Position numbers and translations under genes: made by a program
NCBI GenBank assembly: GCA_040752025.1
Contig: JBFMFR010000015.1
Coordinates: forward strand, 41,564 to 105,563
DNA from: JBFMFR01 sp040752025
Lineage (GTDB): Bacteria > Chloroflexota > Anaerolineae > Anaerolineales > UBA4823
Length of the DNA: 64,000 bases
Reading direction: 5' to 3'
Part shown: positions 26,233-34,799 of the stretch, piece after piece
Position numbering within the stretch: position 1 is the first letter of the stretch
Layout of the letters: each line of letters opens with the position of its first letter
The notes under the pieces: model-generated
The model's input: the letters and a program-made list of their open reading frames with translations, nothing else
Told to the model about the DNA's origin: nothing
Database searches by the model: none

Positions 26233-27225
26233 TTAGCGCCAGTCTTCTTCAGGCTCTGGCTTGTTATCCAGGATGGCTTCCAGGCGAGCTATGACATCAT
26301 CGGTCAGAGCGGGAACGAACTGCAAGGTGCGCATGTTCTCGGTGACCTGGGAAGCGCGAGATGCGCCTGTGATGACTGTGCTGACATTGGGGTTCTTGAG
26401 GCACCAGGCGATAGCCAGTTGGGCCATCGTGCAGCCCAATTCTTGGGCGATGGGCTGCATTTGCCGGACCTTCTCGAGGTTGCGCTGGCTTTCCTGGCTC
26501 TCGAATTGTTCTCGCAGCCAGGCATAGCCTTTGAGGGTTATGCGCGTATCCTGGGGTATGCCATCATTGTACTTGCCGGTGAGCAATCCGCTGGCAAGCG
26601 GGCTCCAGATCGTGGTGCCCAAACCAATGGTTTTGTATAGAGACGCATATTCGACTTCGACGCGCTGGCGGTGGAACATATTGTATTGGGGTTGTTCCAT
26701 CAGCGGCGGGACGAGATGCTCGCGACGAGCAATGCCGTAAGCTTCCATGATCTGTCGAGCGCTCCACTCGCTGGTGCCCCAGTACAACGCTTTCCCCTGG
26801 TTGATCACCTGGTTCATCGCCCAAACGGTCTCTTCGATGGGCGTGTTTAGATCGGGGCGATGGCAGAAGATCAGGTCAACATAATCCAACTGTAAGCGGC
26901 GGAGGGCGGCATGGGTGCCCTCGAAAATGTGTTTGCGGGAAAGGCCGGAGTCATTCGGACCTTCGCCTCCCCAGAAAATTTTGGTAGAGATGACTAAATC
27001 AGAGCGCTTCCAGCCAACTTTCTTGATGACATTGCCCATAACGATTTCGGCGTTGCCACTGGCGTAAGCTTCGGCATTATCGAAAAAGTTCACGCCGGCT
27101 TCAAAAGCGGCGGTCATACACTCGGTGGCGATGTCTTCGCCTACCTGCCCTCCATAGGTTACCCAGGCCCCCAAAGATAAAGCAGATACTTGCAGTCCGG
27201 AATTGCCTAAAAAACGATATTCCAT
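26233..27225 (-). CDS. Aldo/keto reductase, Kv-beta-like
   Basis: A 330-residue NADP(H)-dependent oxidoreductase of the AKR superfamily. It starts MEYRFLGNSGLQVSALSLG. The tetrad is visible as Asp and Tyr in NFFDNAEAYASGNAE, Lys in LVISTKIFWGG and His in LIFCHRPDLN. The KIFWGG and PQYNMFHR segments match the potassium-channel beta-subunit-like group (YghZ/Kv-beta). Substrate is unknown, probably small aldehydes or ketones. GAGGAG precedes the ATG; an extended -10 lies about 40 bases upstream, so it is probably transcribed alone. Confidence 0.92.
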   Translation of the reverse strand: MEYRFLGNSGLQVSALSLGAWVTYGGQVGEDIATECMTAAFEAGVNFFDNAEAYASGNAEIVMGNVIKKVGWKRSDLVISTKIFWGGEGPNDSGLSRKHIFEGTHAALRRLQLDYVDLIFCHRPDLNTPIEETVWAMNQVINQGKALYWGTSEWSARQIMEAYGIARREHLVPPLMEQPQYNMFHRQRVEVEYASLYKTIGLGTTIWSPLASGLLTGKYNDGIPQDTRITLKGYAWLREQFESQESQRNLEKVRQMQPIAQELGCTMAQLAIAWCLKNPNVSTVITGASRASQVTENMRTLQFVPALTDDVIARLEAILDNKPEPEEDWR

Positions 27226-27261
27226 GCTATCAACTCCTCTGAATCAGAAAGGGTGGTAAGG

Positions 27262-27270
27262 ATTATATCA
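27262..27270 (-). promoter_or_regulatory. Extended -10 promoter of the aldo/keto reductase
   Basis: Minus strand reads TGA-TATAAT (27270-27262), an ideal extended -10, without a good -35. The gap 27226-27422 (197 bases) holds no credible gene; a 61-codon open frame through it has no recognisable features. Confidence 0.55.
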
Positions 27271-27422
27271 TCTCGGATAGCAATTGATTTTGAATCGGGG
27301 TAAAGCGGCCGCAACTTTGTGCTGCGGCTGTCTATGCTCCAGTGGATGGGCTCGGAATTGTGATCGAGTGGGTAAAGCAAAGCTGTGTGCAAATCCGGAT
27401 TGCAAAGGTTGCTGGAAAAGGA

Positions 27423-28229
27423 TCAGGTTTCCTGGTTGTGTTTTTTAAGGACAATTTGCTGGCTGGCCCTGGCTGCCAGCTCAGGTGTAGAAGCAGCCAG
27501 GGTGGGGAAGCTGTGAGCGGCGTAGTTCTGACCCAATTGGATGGGGAAAGGGCGGGACCCATCCAGGGTTTGCAAAATTCCCCCGGCTTCTTGCACCAAT
27601 AGCCAGGGCGCGGCAATGTCCCACATCTTGGGTGTGGCTTCGAAGCCCAGAACGGCAGCGCCACGCGCGACCATGCACAAACTGTAGGCGGCTGACCCGA
27701 GGATGCGAGCTTTATAGGGAATTTTCACCTGGTAATGGCGGAAGGTGCGCGAGCAGCAGGCGAAGAAGGAGAAGGGGCGTTGGGGATCGGGCGGTTGTAC
27801 ATGAAGCGGCTGCCCATTCAGAAAAGCGCCCTGTCCCCGCTGGGCAGTGTATAACTCATCTACAACCGGGAAGTACATCGCCGCGGTTTCAGGTAAGCCA
27901 GAGACCAGCCGGGCCAGTAAAACTCCCCAGATGTGCAGCCCTAGGGCAAAATTTGAGGTTCCATCCAGGGGATCGATGACCCAGACGGCCTGTGAGAATG
28001 GGCCTGTGTCTCCAGTATAGGCGGGTTGCAGCTCTTCGCTCAGTAATTGATCGTTGGGAAATTGCTCCTGAATCGCGGCGGCGATCAAACGATCGGTAGC
28101 CACGTCTGCCTCGGTTACCGCCGAGCAATCCGGCTTCACACTGGCCATCGAGCCCGTGGTCTGAAATTTATCCAGCAAGAACGCTCCGGCGCGGCGGGCA
28201 AGTTGTGTGGCAAAAGCCAGGGGTTGCAC
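27423..28229 (-). CDS. Inositol monophosphatase family protein
   Basis: A 268-residue Mg-dependent phosphatase of the IMPase/FBPase/CysQ superfamily. Metal-binding motifs: LLSEELQPAY (the Glu pair), WVIDPLDGTSNFALG (D-P-L-D-G-T) and the C-terminal KMWDIAAPWLLVQEAGG. Candidate substrates are inositol phosphates, fructose-1,6-bisphosphate or PAP; the sequence alone does not decide. Starts 5 bases after the amidohydrolase-CYTH stop, so the two are co-transcribed and likely coupled. Confidence 0.93.
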   Translation of the reverse strand: MQPLAFATQLARRAGAFLLDKFQTTGSMASVKPDCSAVTEADVATDRLIAAAIQEQFPNDQLLSEELQPAYTGDTGPFSQAVWVIDPLDGTSNFALGLHIWGVLLARLVSGLPETAAMYFPVVDELYTAQRGQGAFLNGQPLHVQPPDPQRPFSFFACCSRTFRHYQVKIPYKARILGSAAYSLCMVARGAAVLGFEATPKMWDIAAPWLLVQEAGGILQTLDGSRPFPIQLGQNYAAHSFPTLAASTPELAARASQQIVLKKHNQET

Positions 28230-28234
28230 AGGAT

Positions 28235-30214
28235 TTACTCCGAAGTGATCAATTCGAGGTAGTCTTTGGTAACTCTTTCCTGGGAAACCGCACCCAGGTA
28301 TTGGATCAGAGTGGTGGCTACCTGGGCTTTGTGGTCCGCGTCGCGGCGGCTCCAGGTGCGGCTTTTTACCTCCAGGAAATAGCCCAGGTCCGGCTGGTCG
28401 ACTCGGTCCAGATTGATGAAAAATTCGGTACCCTGGAAGAGCACACGCCAGCGCAGGCGGTCTTTCTCGATCGAGGCCTCGCGGTTGGGTTTGAAATACT
28501 CGCGGTAGAAGCGCAGGCTATGCGTGGCCTGGGCGATGAAGCGGCTGCGCGAGAGTAAGACATCGCTGGGGAACTGATATTCTCGGGCTGGGCCGATCAG
28601 GGTCAGGCGGTAGCGCACTTTACTGGCTTGTTGGTTGTTGTCGACGAATTCATCCTCGCGATAGCGCAGGGTGCCCTGTTTGGGATCGGTGAAGAGGAAA
28701 TAGGTGTCGAATTCGTGGTAATGACGATGGTACAAGATTTCAATTGCCGAGCTCTGTAAGGCTTGCAGCACTGGCTCTGGATCATCGATACGAACTTTGG
28801 CCTGAACTTCGAAACTCTCCTCTTCCATTGCGCCGCCAATGGCGATGAGCTTGGAAAGCACAGATTTCTCACGTTGGAGGAGGAACGTGTCAATTTGATG
28901 AGCGTATTCTTCGGCGCGCGCCAGCAACTCATCTGGCTCCAGGGTGAGGAATTGACGATCGCGCATCAGCCAGCGCCCATTGACCATCACGTCGTTAACG
29001 TCACTCGATTTGGTAGCATAAACTAACTGGGCGTAGATGCCGTTGGGGTCACGGTGGAAGCGGGGGGTGTTATGCAGGTTGTGGGTGTCAACGAGGATCA
29101 AATCGGCGCGTTTGCCAGGTTCGAGGGAGCCAGTGATGTGCCCCAGGTGGAGGGCCTGAGCCCCCAGGCGCGTGGCCATGAGCAAGGCGGTTTGAGCCGG
29201 TAGCGCAGTGGGATCGCCGGTAACGCTTTTGGCGAGGAAGGCAGCCAGGCGCATCTCTTCGAACATATCCAGATCGTTGTTCGAGGCTGGCCCATCGGTG
29301 CCGATGCCAACGTTCAGGCCGATTTCTAGCATTTTGCTGACCGGCGCAAAGCCGGATGCCAATTTGAGGTTGGAGGAAGGGTTGTGGACAACGCCAGCGC
29401 CGTGATGCAACAAGGTGAGCATCTCGCCATCGTCTATGTGCACACAATGCGCAGCGACTACTTTTGCATCGAACAGGTTGTGTTTTTTGACGTAGGGCAC
29501 AACTGGCATGCCGTGTTCCGTGCGCGAGCTCTCTGCCTCTTGGGCGGTTTCAGCAATGTGCGTGAGCAGGGGAACGTCGAATTCGGCGGCCAGGGCGGCG
29601 GAGGCGCGCAAGATTTCTTCGGTGCAGGTGTATGGGGCATGGGGGGCGACAGAGGGTATGATGAGGGGATGTTTGCACCAGCGCTGGATGAAATCTCTGG
29701 CGGAGGCGAGGGATTCTTCGAAGAAACGGGCATCTGGAGCTGGAAATTTGAGGACAGTTTGCCCGCAAACGGCTCGCAGGCCGACATCGGCTGTCGCCTG
29801 AGCGACATCTTCCTCAAAGTAGTACATATCTGCGAAGCAGGTAACGCCCGATCGAATTGATTCCAGGCAGGCGATTTGGGTGCCCAGGCGCACGAATTCC
29901 GGGGAAACGAACTCGCGCTCGACGGGCATCATGTAGCCTAGAAGCCAGACATCCAGGCGTAAATCGTCGGCAATGCCACGCAGCAAGGTCATTGGCACGT
30001 GGGTGTGCGCGTTGATCAAGCCAGGCAAGAGGACTTTGCCGCCGCAGTCGATGATTTCTGTGGGGGAGAAATCTTTTTGCAAAGTATCCTGCGGACCAAC
30101 GGCCAGGATGGTATCGCCTCGTATGGCCAACGCTCCCGGCTCGTAAAGCCGCAGGTCCTGATCCATGGTCAGGATGAGTGCATTGGTAAGTAAGAGATCG
30201 GCATTCTTGGTCAT
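28235..30214 (-). CDS. Amidohydrolase (MtaD/SsnA-like deaminase) fused to a CYTH domain
   Basis: A 659-residue protein with two parts. Residues 1-440 are a metal-dependent amidohydrolase close to the 5-methylthioadenosine/S-adenosylhomocysteine and chlorohydrolase-like deaminases: LINAHTHVPMTLLRG, SVAPHAPYTCTEE, LLTHIAETAQEAE and GIGTDGPASNNDLDMFEEMR hold the expected metal and base residues. From about 465 a CYTH domain (class IV adenylate cyclase/thiamine-triphosphatase fold) follows: FEVQAKVRIDD in place of the usual ExExK (middle Glu is Gln), then basic strands LRYRED, RLRWRVLF and a late GYFLEVKSRTW. CYTH proteins bind triphosphates, so this may be a nucleotide-processing fusion. Activity of either half is unproven. 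Confidence 0.88.
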   Translation of the reverse strand: MTKNADLLLTNALILTMDQDLRLYEPGALAIRGDTILAVGPQDTLQKDFSPTEIIDCGGKVLLPGLINAHTHVPMTLLRGIADDLRLDVWLLGYMMPVEREFVSPEFVRLGTQIACLESIRSGVTCFADMYYFEEDVAQATADVGLRAVCGQTVLKFPAPDARFFEESLASARDFIQRWCKHPLIIPSVAPHAPYTCTEEILRASAALAAEFDVPLLTHIAETAQEAESSRTEHGMPVVPYVKKHNLFDAKVVAAHCVHIDDGEMLTLLHHGAGVVHNPSSNLKLASGFAPVSKMLEIGLNVGIGTDGPASNNDLDMFEEMRLAAFLAKSVTGDPTALPAQTALLMATRLGAQALHLGHITGSLEPGKRADLILVDTHNLHNTPRFHRDPNGIYAQLVYATKSSDVNDVMVNGRWLMRDRQFLTLEPDELLARAEEYAHQIDTFLLQREKSVLSKLIAIGGAMEEESFEVQAKVRIDDPEPVLQALQSSAIEILYHRHYHEFDTYFLFTDPKQGTLRYREDEFVDNNQQASKVRYRLTLIGPAREYQFPSDVLLSRSRFIAQATHSLRFYREYFKPNREASIEKDRLRWRVLFQGTEFFINLDRVDQPDLGYFLEVKSRTWSRRDADHKAQVATTLIQYLGAVSQERVTKDYLELITSE

Positions 30215-30245
30215 ATAATTCTCGAAATGGGATAGATAGCTGGCG

Positions 30246-31412
30246 TTACAATCTTCTCAATTGATCCAGGCTGTGGTGCAGAGCCCAACGAGGGGCATAT
30301 TCAGGAGGCCCGCCATAAGGCCGGGTGAGCTGCTGCTGCCGGTCTGGGGTGATCAGAACCATGCGGACATCCTGTCTCTCAGGGCCCGGATAGATGGCGA
30401 CTCCCAGGCAAACATCTACCTGGCGAGACTGCAAGTAAGCATTGGTGAGCTCCAGCAATTCTTCGGGAGTTGGCAGGCTGGTGAGCACTTCACCCCCGCG
30501 AAAGGCAGCGCTCGAAGCTGCACCCTGGTTATAAGTGCTGCTGGCTAAGCGCTGGATCAATTCTCCCCCCAGCCCTGCTTCAATCACTGCTAAAGTCCAG
30601 CCTTGTTTTTGAACGGCCTGTAAGGCAACATCTTCCAGGGTTTCCTGGTCTGCGCCGTAGATCCAGGAGCCTAAACGCGCCTGCACTTCCTTTTCCATCT
30701 TTTGGATCAGTTTATCGGCTTCTATTTCCGAATCTGCTTTGGCTGTAATGCGCACATCTACCTGGCCGGAATGCGCTGCCAGGCCGAGGGTGGGATTACT
30801 GAGTGTTTCAAGGTCGCCAATCAGTTCATCGATTTGGGATTCGCCAACGCCGGCTGTGTGCAGGACGCGGGCTTTGATGATGCCGGTTAACTCGTATCGC
30901 TGGCGCAAATAGGGTAGAACGGCGTTCTCCATCAAGTATTCCATTTCGCGTGGCACCCCTGGCAGGGAGATGATCGCATGTGCGTTGGTTTCCATGATAA
31001 AAGCAGGGGCGGTGCCGACTGGGTTCTCAACTGCCAGGGCGCCCTGAGGAACGTATGCCTGGCGTTTATTGTTCTCGGTGGGCTGGCGGCCGAAGCGCTG
31101 AAAGCGTGACTGAATCTGTTCCCACAGCTCCGGTCGAAATTCGGTGGATACACCCAGGGCCAGGGCAACGGCTTCTCGGGTAGGGTCATCGACTGTTGGC
31201 CCCAGGCCGCCAGTCGTCAGGATAATTTCGCAGCGTTCCATGGCCTGTTGGATGGCCTGGGCAATGCGCCGGGCGTTATCGCCCACGGTTGTTTTTCGGT
31301 AAAGGTCAATTCCAGCGTCACGTAGCTGGCGGGCGAGATAACGGGCGTTGGTGTCGATGATCTCGCCGAGTAGAATTTCAGTTCCGATGGTAAGGATTTC
31401 AGCGGAGGGCAT
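30246..31412 (-). CDS. cinA: CinA family protein with degenerate amidase domain
   Basis: 388 residues from ATG 31412 (MPSAEILTIGTEILLGE), which has GGAGA upstream; an in-frame start at 31523 would only add residues across a terminator. Residues 1-170 are the COG1058 molybdopterin-binding-like domain (LTTGGLGPTVDDPTREA, ISLPGVPREMEYL), a pyrophosphatase acting on ADP-ribose or related compounds in characterised CinA proteins. The C-terminal NMN-amidase (PncC) half is altered: the nucleophile motif, normally ESCTGG, reads IEAGLGGELIQ, so the catalytic Ser is missing and amidase activity is doubtful. Confidence 0.9.
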   Translation of the reverse strand: MPSAEILTIGTEILLGEIIDTNARYLARQLRDAGIDLYRKTTVGDNARRIAQAIQQAMERCEIILTTGGLGPTVDDPTREAVALALGVSTEFRPELWEQIQSRFQRFGRQPTENNKRQAYVPQGALAVENPVGTAPAFIMETNAHAIISLPGVPREMEYLMENAVLPYLRQRYELTGIIKARVLHTAGVGESQIDELIGDLETLSNPTLGLAAHSGQVDVRITAKADSEIEADKLIQKMEKEVQARLGSWIYGADQETLEDVALQAVQKQGWTLAVIEAGLGGELIQRLASSTYNQGAASSAAFRGGEVLTSLPTPEELLELTNAYLQSRQVDVCLGVAIYPGPERQDVRMVLITPDRQQQLTRPYGGPPEYAPRWALHHSLDQLRRL

Positions 31413-31442
31413 TATTTCTCCAAAAAAATGGGTTTGAGAGGT

Positions 31443-31482
31443 AAAAAAGAGTGCAGGGAGGGATGCTCTGCACCTGCACTCT
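31443..31482 (-). terminator. Terminator of liv operon 2
   Basis: AGAGTGCAGG (31448-31457) pairs perfectly with CCTGCACTCT (31473-31482). On the minus strand the stem is followed by TTTTT (31447-31443). It lies just after the small membrane gene at 31524 and before cinA. Confidence 0.88.
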
Positions 31483-31523
31483 TGTTGCCAGTAATTTAGA
31501 TGTGATTGGTCGGCAGGGTTCAC

Positions 31524-31877
31524 TCAGGCGATCATCATGCTACGTACATCTGGCCGGTCGAGGCGAAGCAGGAGGTATGTTGAGAGTCCAATACTTAGCA
31601 CACTGACAAGAATGTAGACAATATCCAGTTGCCCCTGATTGGTTTGGGCATGAGGGAACAACATCATCAATCTTACAATGACGTTGATGCCCTGGATGAA
31701 GATGGTGAGGGTCAACGCGGTAGACCGACCTCTCCAAATCAGAACGCCAAGCAGAACGAAGACCACAATTGCTACGCCAATGACTGGCAACCCACCAGCT
31801 AATGTGGCTGGCGGGAAGAGCAGTGGGGCAATTGTGGGTAAAATGATAAAGATCAGAGCGCGGTTCAAAGGTTTCAT
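31524..31877 (-). CDS. Small four-helix membrane protein in liv operon 2
   Basis: A 117-residue protein with four hydrophobic segments (ALIFIILPTIAPLLF, GVAIVVFVLLGVLIW, ALTLTIFIQGINVIVRLMMLF and IVYILVSVLSIGLSTYLLL). No family was recognised. It starts 14 bases after livF, so it is the last gene of the transporter operon and is followed by its terminator. It could help the transporter assemble, or simply be a co-transcribed passenger. The first operon has no counterpart. Confidence 0.75.
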   Translation of the reverse strand: MKPLNRALIFIILPTIAPLLFPPATLAGGLPVIGVAIVVFVLLGVLIWRGRSTALTLTIFIQGINVIVRLMMLFPHAQTNQGQLDIVYILVSVLSIGLSTYLLLRLDRPDVRSMMIA

Positions 31878-31891
31878 TATATGCCTCGCGA

Positions 31892-32635
31892 TTATGCTCC
31901 GTGACCACCCAGGTAAGCTTCGATCACCATCTTGTTTTGGAGTAGTTCCTGAGCCTTGCCCTCCAAGACGATCTGGCCTGTTTCAAGAACATAACCACGG
32001 TCAGCGATGGATAGCGCCATTTGGGCATTTTGCTCTACCAGCAAGATGCTGGTACCCTGAGCATTGATATCACGGATGATGTTAAAGATTTGCTCGACCA
32101 ACAAAGGCGAGAGGCCCATCGAGGGTTCATCCAACAGCAACAAGCTGGGTTGAGACATGAGAGCGCGGGCAATGGCTAACATCTGTTGTTCACCGCCAGA
32201 AAGCGTGCCGCCTAACTGATTTTGCCGTTCTTTCAGGCGGGGAAAGCGTTGGAAGACGTTCGCTAAATCTTTCTGGAACTGGCCTTTGTCCGTCTGGATG
32301 TAAGCGCCCATCTCCAGGTTTTCCATAACAGTCAGGGTGGCGAAGATTTTGCGGCCTTCAGGGGCCTGGACGATGCCTTTGCGCACAGTTTGTTCGGCGA
32401 GTTGTTGGGTAATGTCTTCGCCCTGGAAAGTGATCTGACCAACACGAGGGTGGAGCAGGCCAGAGATGGTATTCAAAGTAGTGCTTTTCCCGGCGCCATT
32501 GGCGCCGATCAGGGTGACGATTTCGCCTTTTTCGAGGTGGAAGCTAATACCTTTCAAAGCATGGATGGCGCCGTAGTAAACATTGAGATCTTGGACTTCA
32601 AGCATCTTTTCGGTCATAGGGTTCACCGTATTCAT
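31892..32635 (-). CDS. livF: Liv-type ABC transporter ATPase LivF (system 2)
   Basis: A 247-residue ATPase with Walker A GANGAGKSTT, VQAPEGRKIFATLTVMENLE, signature LSGGEQQMLAIARAL, Walker B LLLLDEPSMGLSP and LLVEQNAQMAL. The start is ATG 32635, 17 bases after livG; a second in-frame ATG lies six codons on. It shares the domain pattern of its system 1 counterpart but keeps the classical TISGLLHPRVGQITFQG region. Confidence 0.95.
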   Translation of the reverse strand: MNTVNPMTEKMLEVQDLNVYYGAIHALKGISFHLEKGEIVTLIGANGAGKSTTLNTISGLLHPRVGQITFQGEDITQQLAEQTVRKGIVQAPEGRKIFATLTVMENLEMGAYIQTDKGQFQKDLANVFQRFPRLKERQNQLGGTLSGGEQQMLAIARALMSQPSLLLLDEPSMGLSPLLVEQIFNIIRDINAQGTSILLVEQNAQMALSIADRGYVLETGQIVLEGKAQELLQNKMVIEAYLGGHGA

Positions 32636-32652
32636 CTGGCATATACGAGCGC

Positions 32653-33510
32653 TTAGCGCTTACGCTCTCGCTGGAATTTCTCGGATAGGGCGGCTGCTCC
32701 AGGGCCTAAGTAAGCTTCGATTACTTTCGGGTTGGATTGAATTTCTTGTGGAGAGCCGCGGGCAATGATTTGGCCGAAATCCATGACTGTAATGAATTCG
32801 CATACGCCCATCACCACGCGCATTTGGTGCTCGATCAGCAGGATGGTGAGATTGAAGCGCTGGCGAATAAAGTGGATGAGGTCCATCAGTTCAACGGTTT
32901 CGGCCGGGTTCATCCCGGCTGCGGGTTCGTCGAGCAGCAGGAGCTGGGGATCAGCAGCCAGGGCGCGGGCAATTTCCAGGCGGCGTTGTTCGCCATAAGG
33001 CAGGTTGCGGGCAATCTCTCCCTGGCGCTCGTGCAGATTGAAAACATTGAGAAATTCCTGAGTGCGCTCGGTGAGCTCTTTATCTTTGAGCTCGAAGTGT
33101 TTGTTGTGCAGGACGCCATCAGACAGGCTGTAGCCAGCGTGAGCGTGGTAGGCGATGCGAACGTTATCCAAAACAGTCAGATTTGGGAAGAGGCGGATGT
33201 TTTGGAAGGTGCGGGCAATGCCCATCTGGTTGATTTCGTGTGGCTCCAGTCTGGTAATGTTCTGACCTTTGTAGATGATTTCTCCGATTGTGGGAATGTA
33301 CACACCGGTAATCATATTGAAGACGGTGGTCTTTCCAGCGCCATTCGGCCCGATCAGGCCGTTCAAATCGTGGGGATTCAGTGTCAGATCAAAATCGCTA
33401 ACTGCTTTCAAGCCGCCAAAGTGTTTTGCCAGGCCTCTGATTTCAAGCAAAGGTTGACCGTTGGATGATTTTGCAACAGGCATTTGATTTTCAACAGTGT
33501 GGTCACTCAT
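32653..33510 (-). CDS. livG: Liv-type ABC transporter ATPase LivG (system 2)
   Basis: A 285-residue ATPase with an N-terminal extension of about 20 residues. It has Walker A GPNGAGKTT, MGIARTFQNIRLFPNLTVLD, diverged signature LPYGEQRRLEIARAL, Walker B LLLLDEPAAGMNP and LLIEHQMRVVM. The insert HAGYSLSDGVLHNKHFELKD after the Q-loop is typical of LivG. A basic tail (EKFQRERKR) ends the protein. Gaps to livM and livF are 11 and 17 bases. Confidence 0.95.
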   Translation of the reverse strand: MSDHTVENQMPVAKSSNGQPLLEIRGLAKHFGGLKAVSDFDLTLNPHDLNGLIGPNGAGKTTVFNMITGVYIPTIGEIIYKGQNITRLEPHEINQMGIARTFQNIRLFPNLTVLDNVRIAYHAHAGYSLSDGVLHNKHFELKDKELTERTQEFLNVFNLHERQGEIARNLPYGEQRRLEIARALAADPQLLLLDEPAAGMNPAETVELMDLIHFIRQRFNLTILLIEHQMRVVMGVCEFITVMDFGQIIARGSPQEIQSNPKVIEAYLGPGAAALSEKFQRERKR

Positions 33511-33521
33511 TTGGTCACCTC

Positions 33522-34796
33522 CTAAGCCTCGGGAGCCTCGCCCGGGGCTGTTTCCTGGGCCGCGTTTTTGTTGGTCAAGAATTTTGGCAGAGGCGGCAGT
33601 AGCTGGCGCAGGAAGGGCAGTTCAAATTCGCCGAACAGTCCTTTGGGTTTGAGCAACATGAGCAACAGCAGGAGCAGTGGGTACACTACGAAACGCCAGG
33701 TTTCAAAGCCCTGGGGCAGAACCAGGCGCAGCAACCCTTCCAGTACTAAAGCCCAGGTGAAGGAGGCAATGAGTGTGCCGGTGACACTTCCCAAGCCACC
33801 AAAGACGATGATGATCATCGGATCAAAAGATTTGATGAAGTTGAAGGTGTTGGGATGCAGGAAGCCGTTGATATGGGCGTACAGGCCGCCTGCAAGTCCA
33901 GCAAAAAAGCTGCCCAAGACGAAGGTGAGAATTTTATAGTGGGCGATGTCGATGCCCATGGCCTTGGCAGCGATTTCATCTTCACGCACTGAGATGATGG
34001 CGCGCCCGTAACTGGATTGAAGCAAGTTACGAGTCAATACAACTACGAGGAGAAGGAAGATGAAAACCCAGAACCAACTGGTCAGTTTGGGGATACCTAC
34101 CATGCCTCGAGCGCCCTTCATCTCGACAAAACCGAACATCGTGTCGGAGTTGTCCAGCAAGACTTTCATGATAATGGTGAAACCCAACGTGGCGATGCCG
34201 AAATAGTCTGAGCCGAGGGTGAGGATCGGCAGGCCGAACAAGAAGCTGATTTCAGCTGCCAGGACGCCGCCCAGGATGACAGCCAAGACATAGACGATCT
34301 GCATGCTTACGGCGTCTGGGAGAGCCGCCAATATAGCAGTGACGGGACCGGTCAGGACCTTGCCGATCTGCAGGGAAATGAGCCCCAAGATTATCGTCAG
34401 GGTCAGGTATAGGGTGAAGGCAGAGAGGGCGTCGAGACCACGGATTTTGCTCAAGAAGCCTCTCAGCCAAACGATGGCTACCCCACAAAGGCCAGCGATC
34501 AGCAATACGATGACCAGGCCATCTGCGCTCTTGTTGATGAACCAGCGGTAGGTGATATCAGCGGCAGCATAGGCGCCGATGGCATAGAAGCCAAACTGGC
34601 CCAACGAGAACTGGCCGTTGAAACCATAGATCAGGTTCAGGCCGAGGCTGACGATCGCCATGACCGTACCCAGGCGCAAGATGGTATTCCAGAAGCTATT
34701 GAGAATGTCCAGGTTGATCAGGATCTGAATTACCAGAAAAAGCAGGAACGAACCGCCATAAAAAAGCAGAGTGTTGCGGGAAAATTTTTTCAACAT
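33522..34796 (-). CDS. livM: Liv-type ABC transporter permease LivM (system 2)
   Basis: A 424-residue permease: SLGLNLIYGFNGQFSLGQFG, LGSDYFGIATLGFTIIMKVL, ISVREDEIAAKAMGID, HINGFLHPNTFNF and LLKPKGLFGE match the LivM family. Between the first and second pairs of helices it carries an extra segment of about 100 residues with further helices (GLVIVLLIAGLCGVAIVWL and neighbours). It starts 3 bases after livH. Alanine/proline-rich hydrophilic C-terminal tail. Confidence 0.93.
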   Translation of the reverse strand: MLKKFSRNTLLFYGGSFLLFLVIQILINLDILNSFWNTILRLGTVMAIVSLGLNLIYGFNGQFSLGQFGFYAIGAYAAADITYRWFINKSADGLVIVLLIAGLCGVAIVWLRGFLSKIRGLDALSAFTLYLTLTIILGLISLQIGKVLTGPVTAILAALPDAVSMQIVYVLAVILGGVLAAEISFLFGLPILTLGSDYFGIATLGFTIIMKVLLDNSDTMFGFVEMKGARGMVGIPKLTSWFWVFIFLLLVVVLTRNLLQSSYGRAIISVREDEIAAKAMGIDIAHYKILTFVLGSFFAGLAGGLYAHINGFLHPNTFNFIKSFDPMIIIVFGGLGSVTGTLIASFTWALVLEGLLRLVLPQGFETWRFVVYPLLLLLLMLLKPKGLFGEFELPFLRQLLPPLPKFLTNKNAAQETAPGEAPEA

Positions 34797-34799
34797 GGC

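Noticed and set aside
27207..27392. 61-codon minus-strand frame before the aldo/keto reductase
   Set aside because: It spans the extended -10 of that gene and has no motif or ribosome site.
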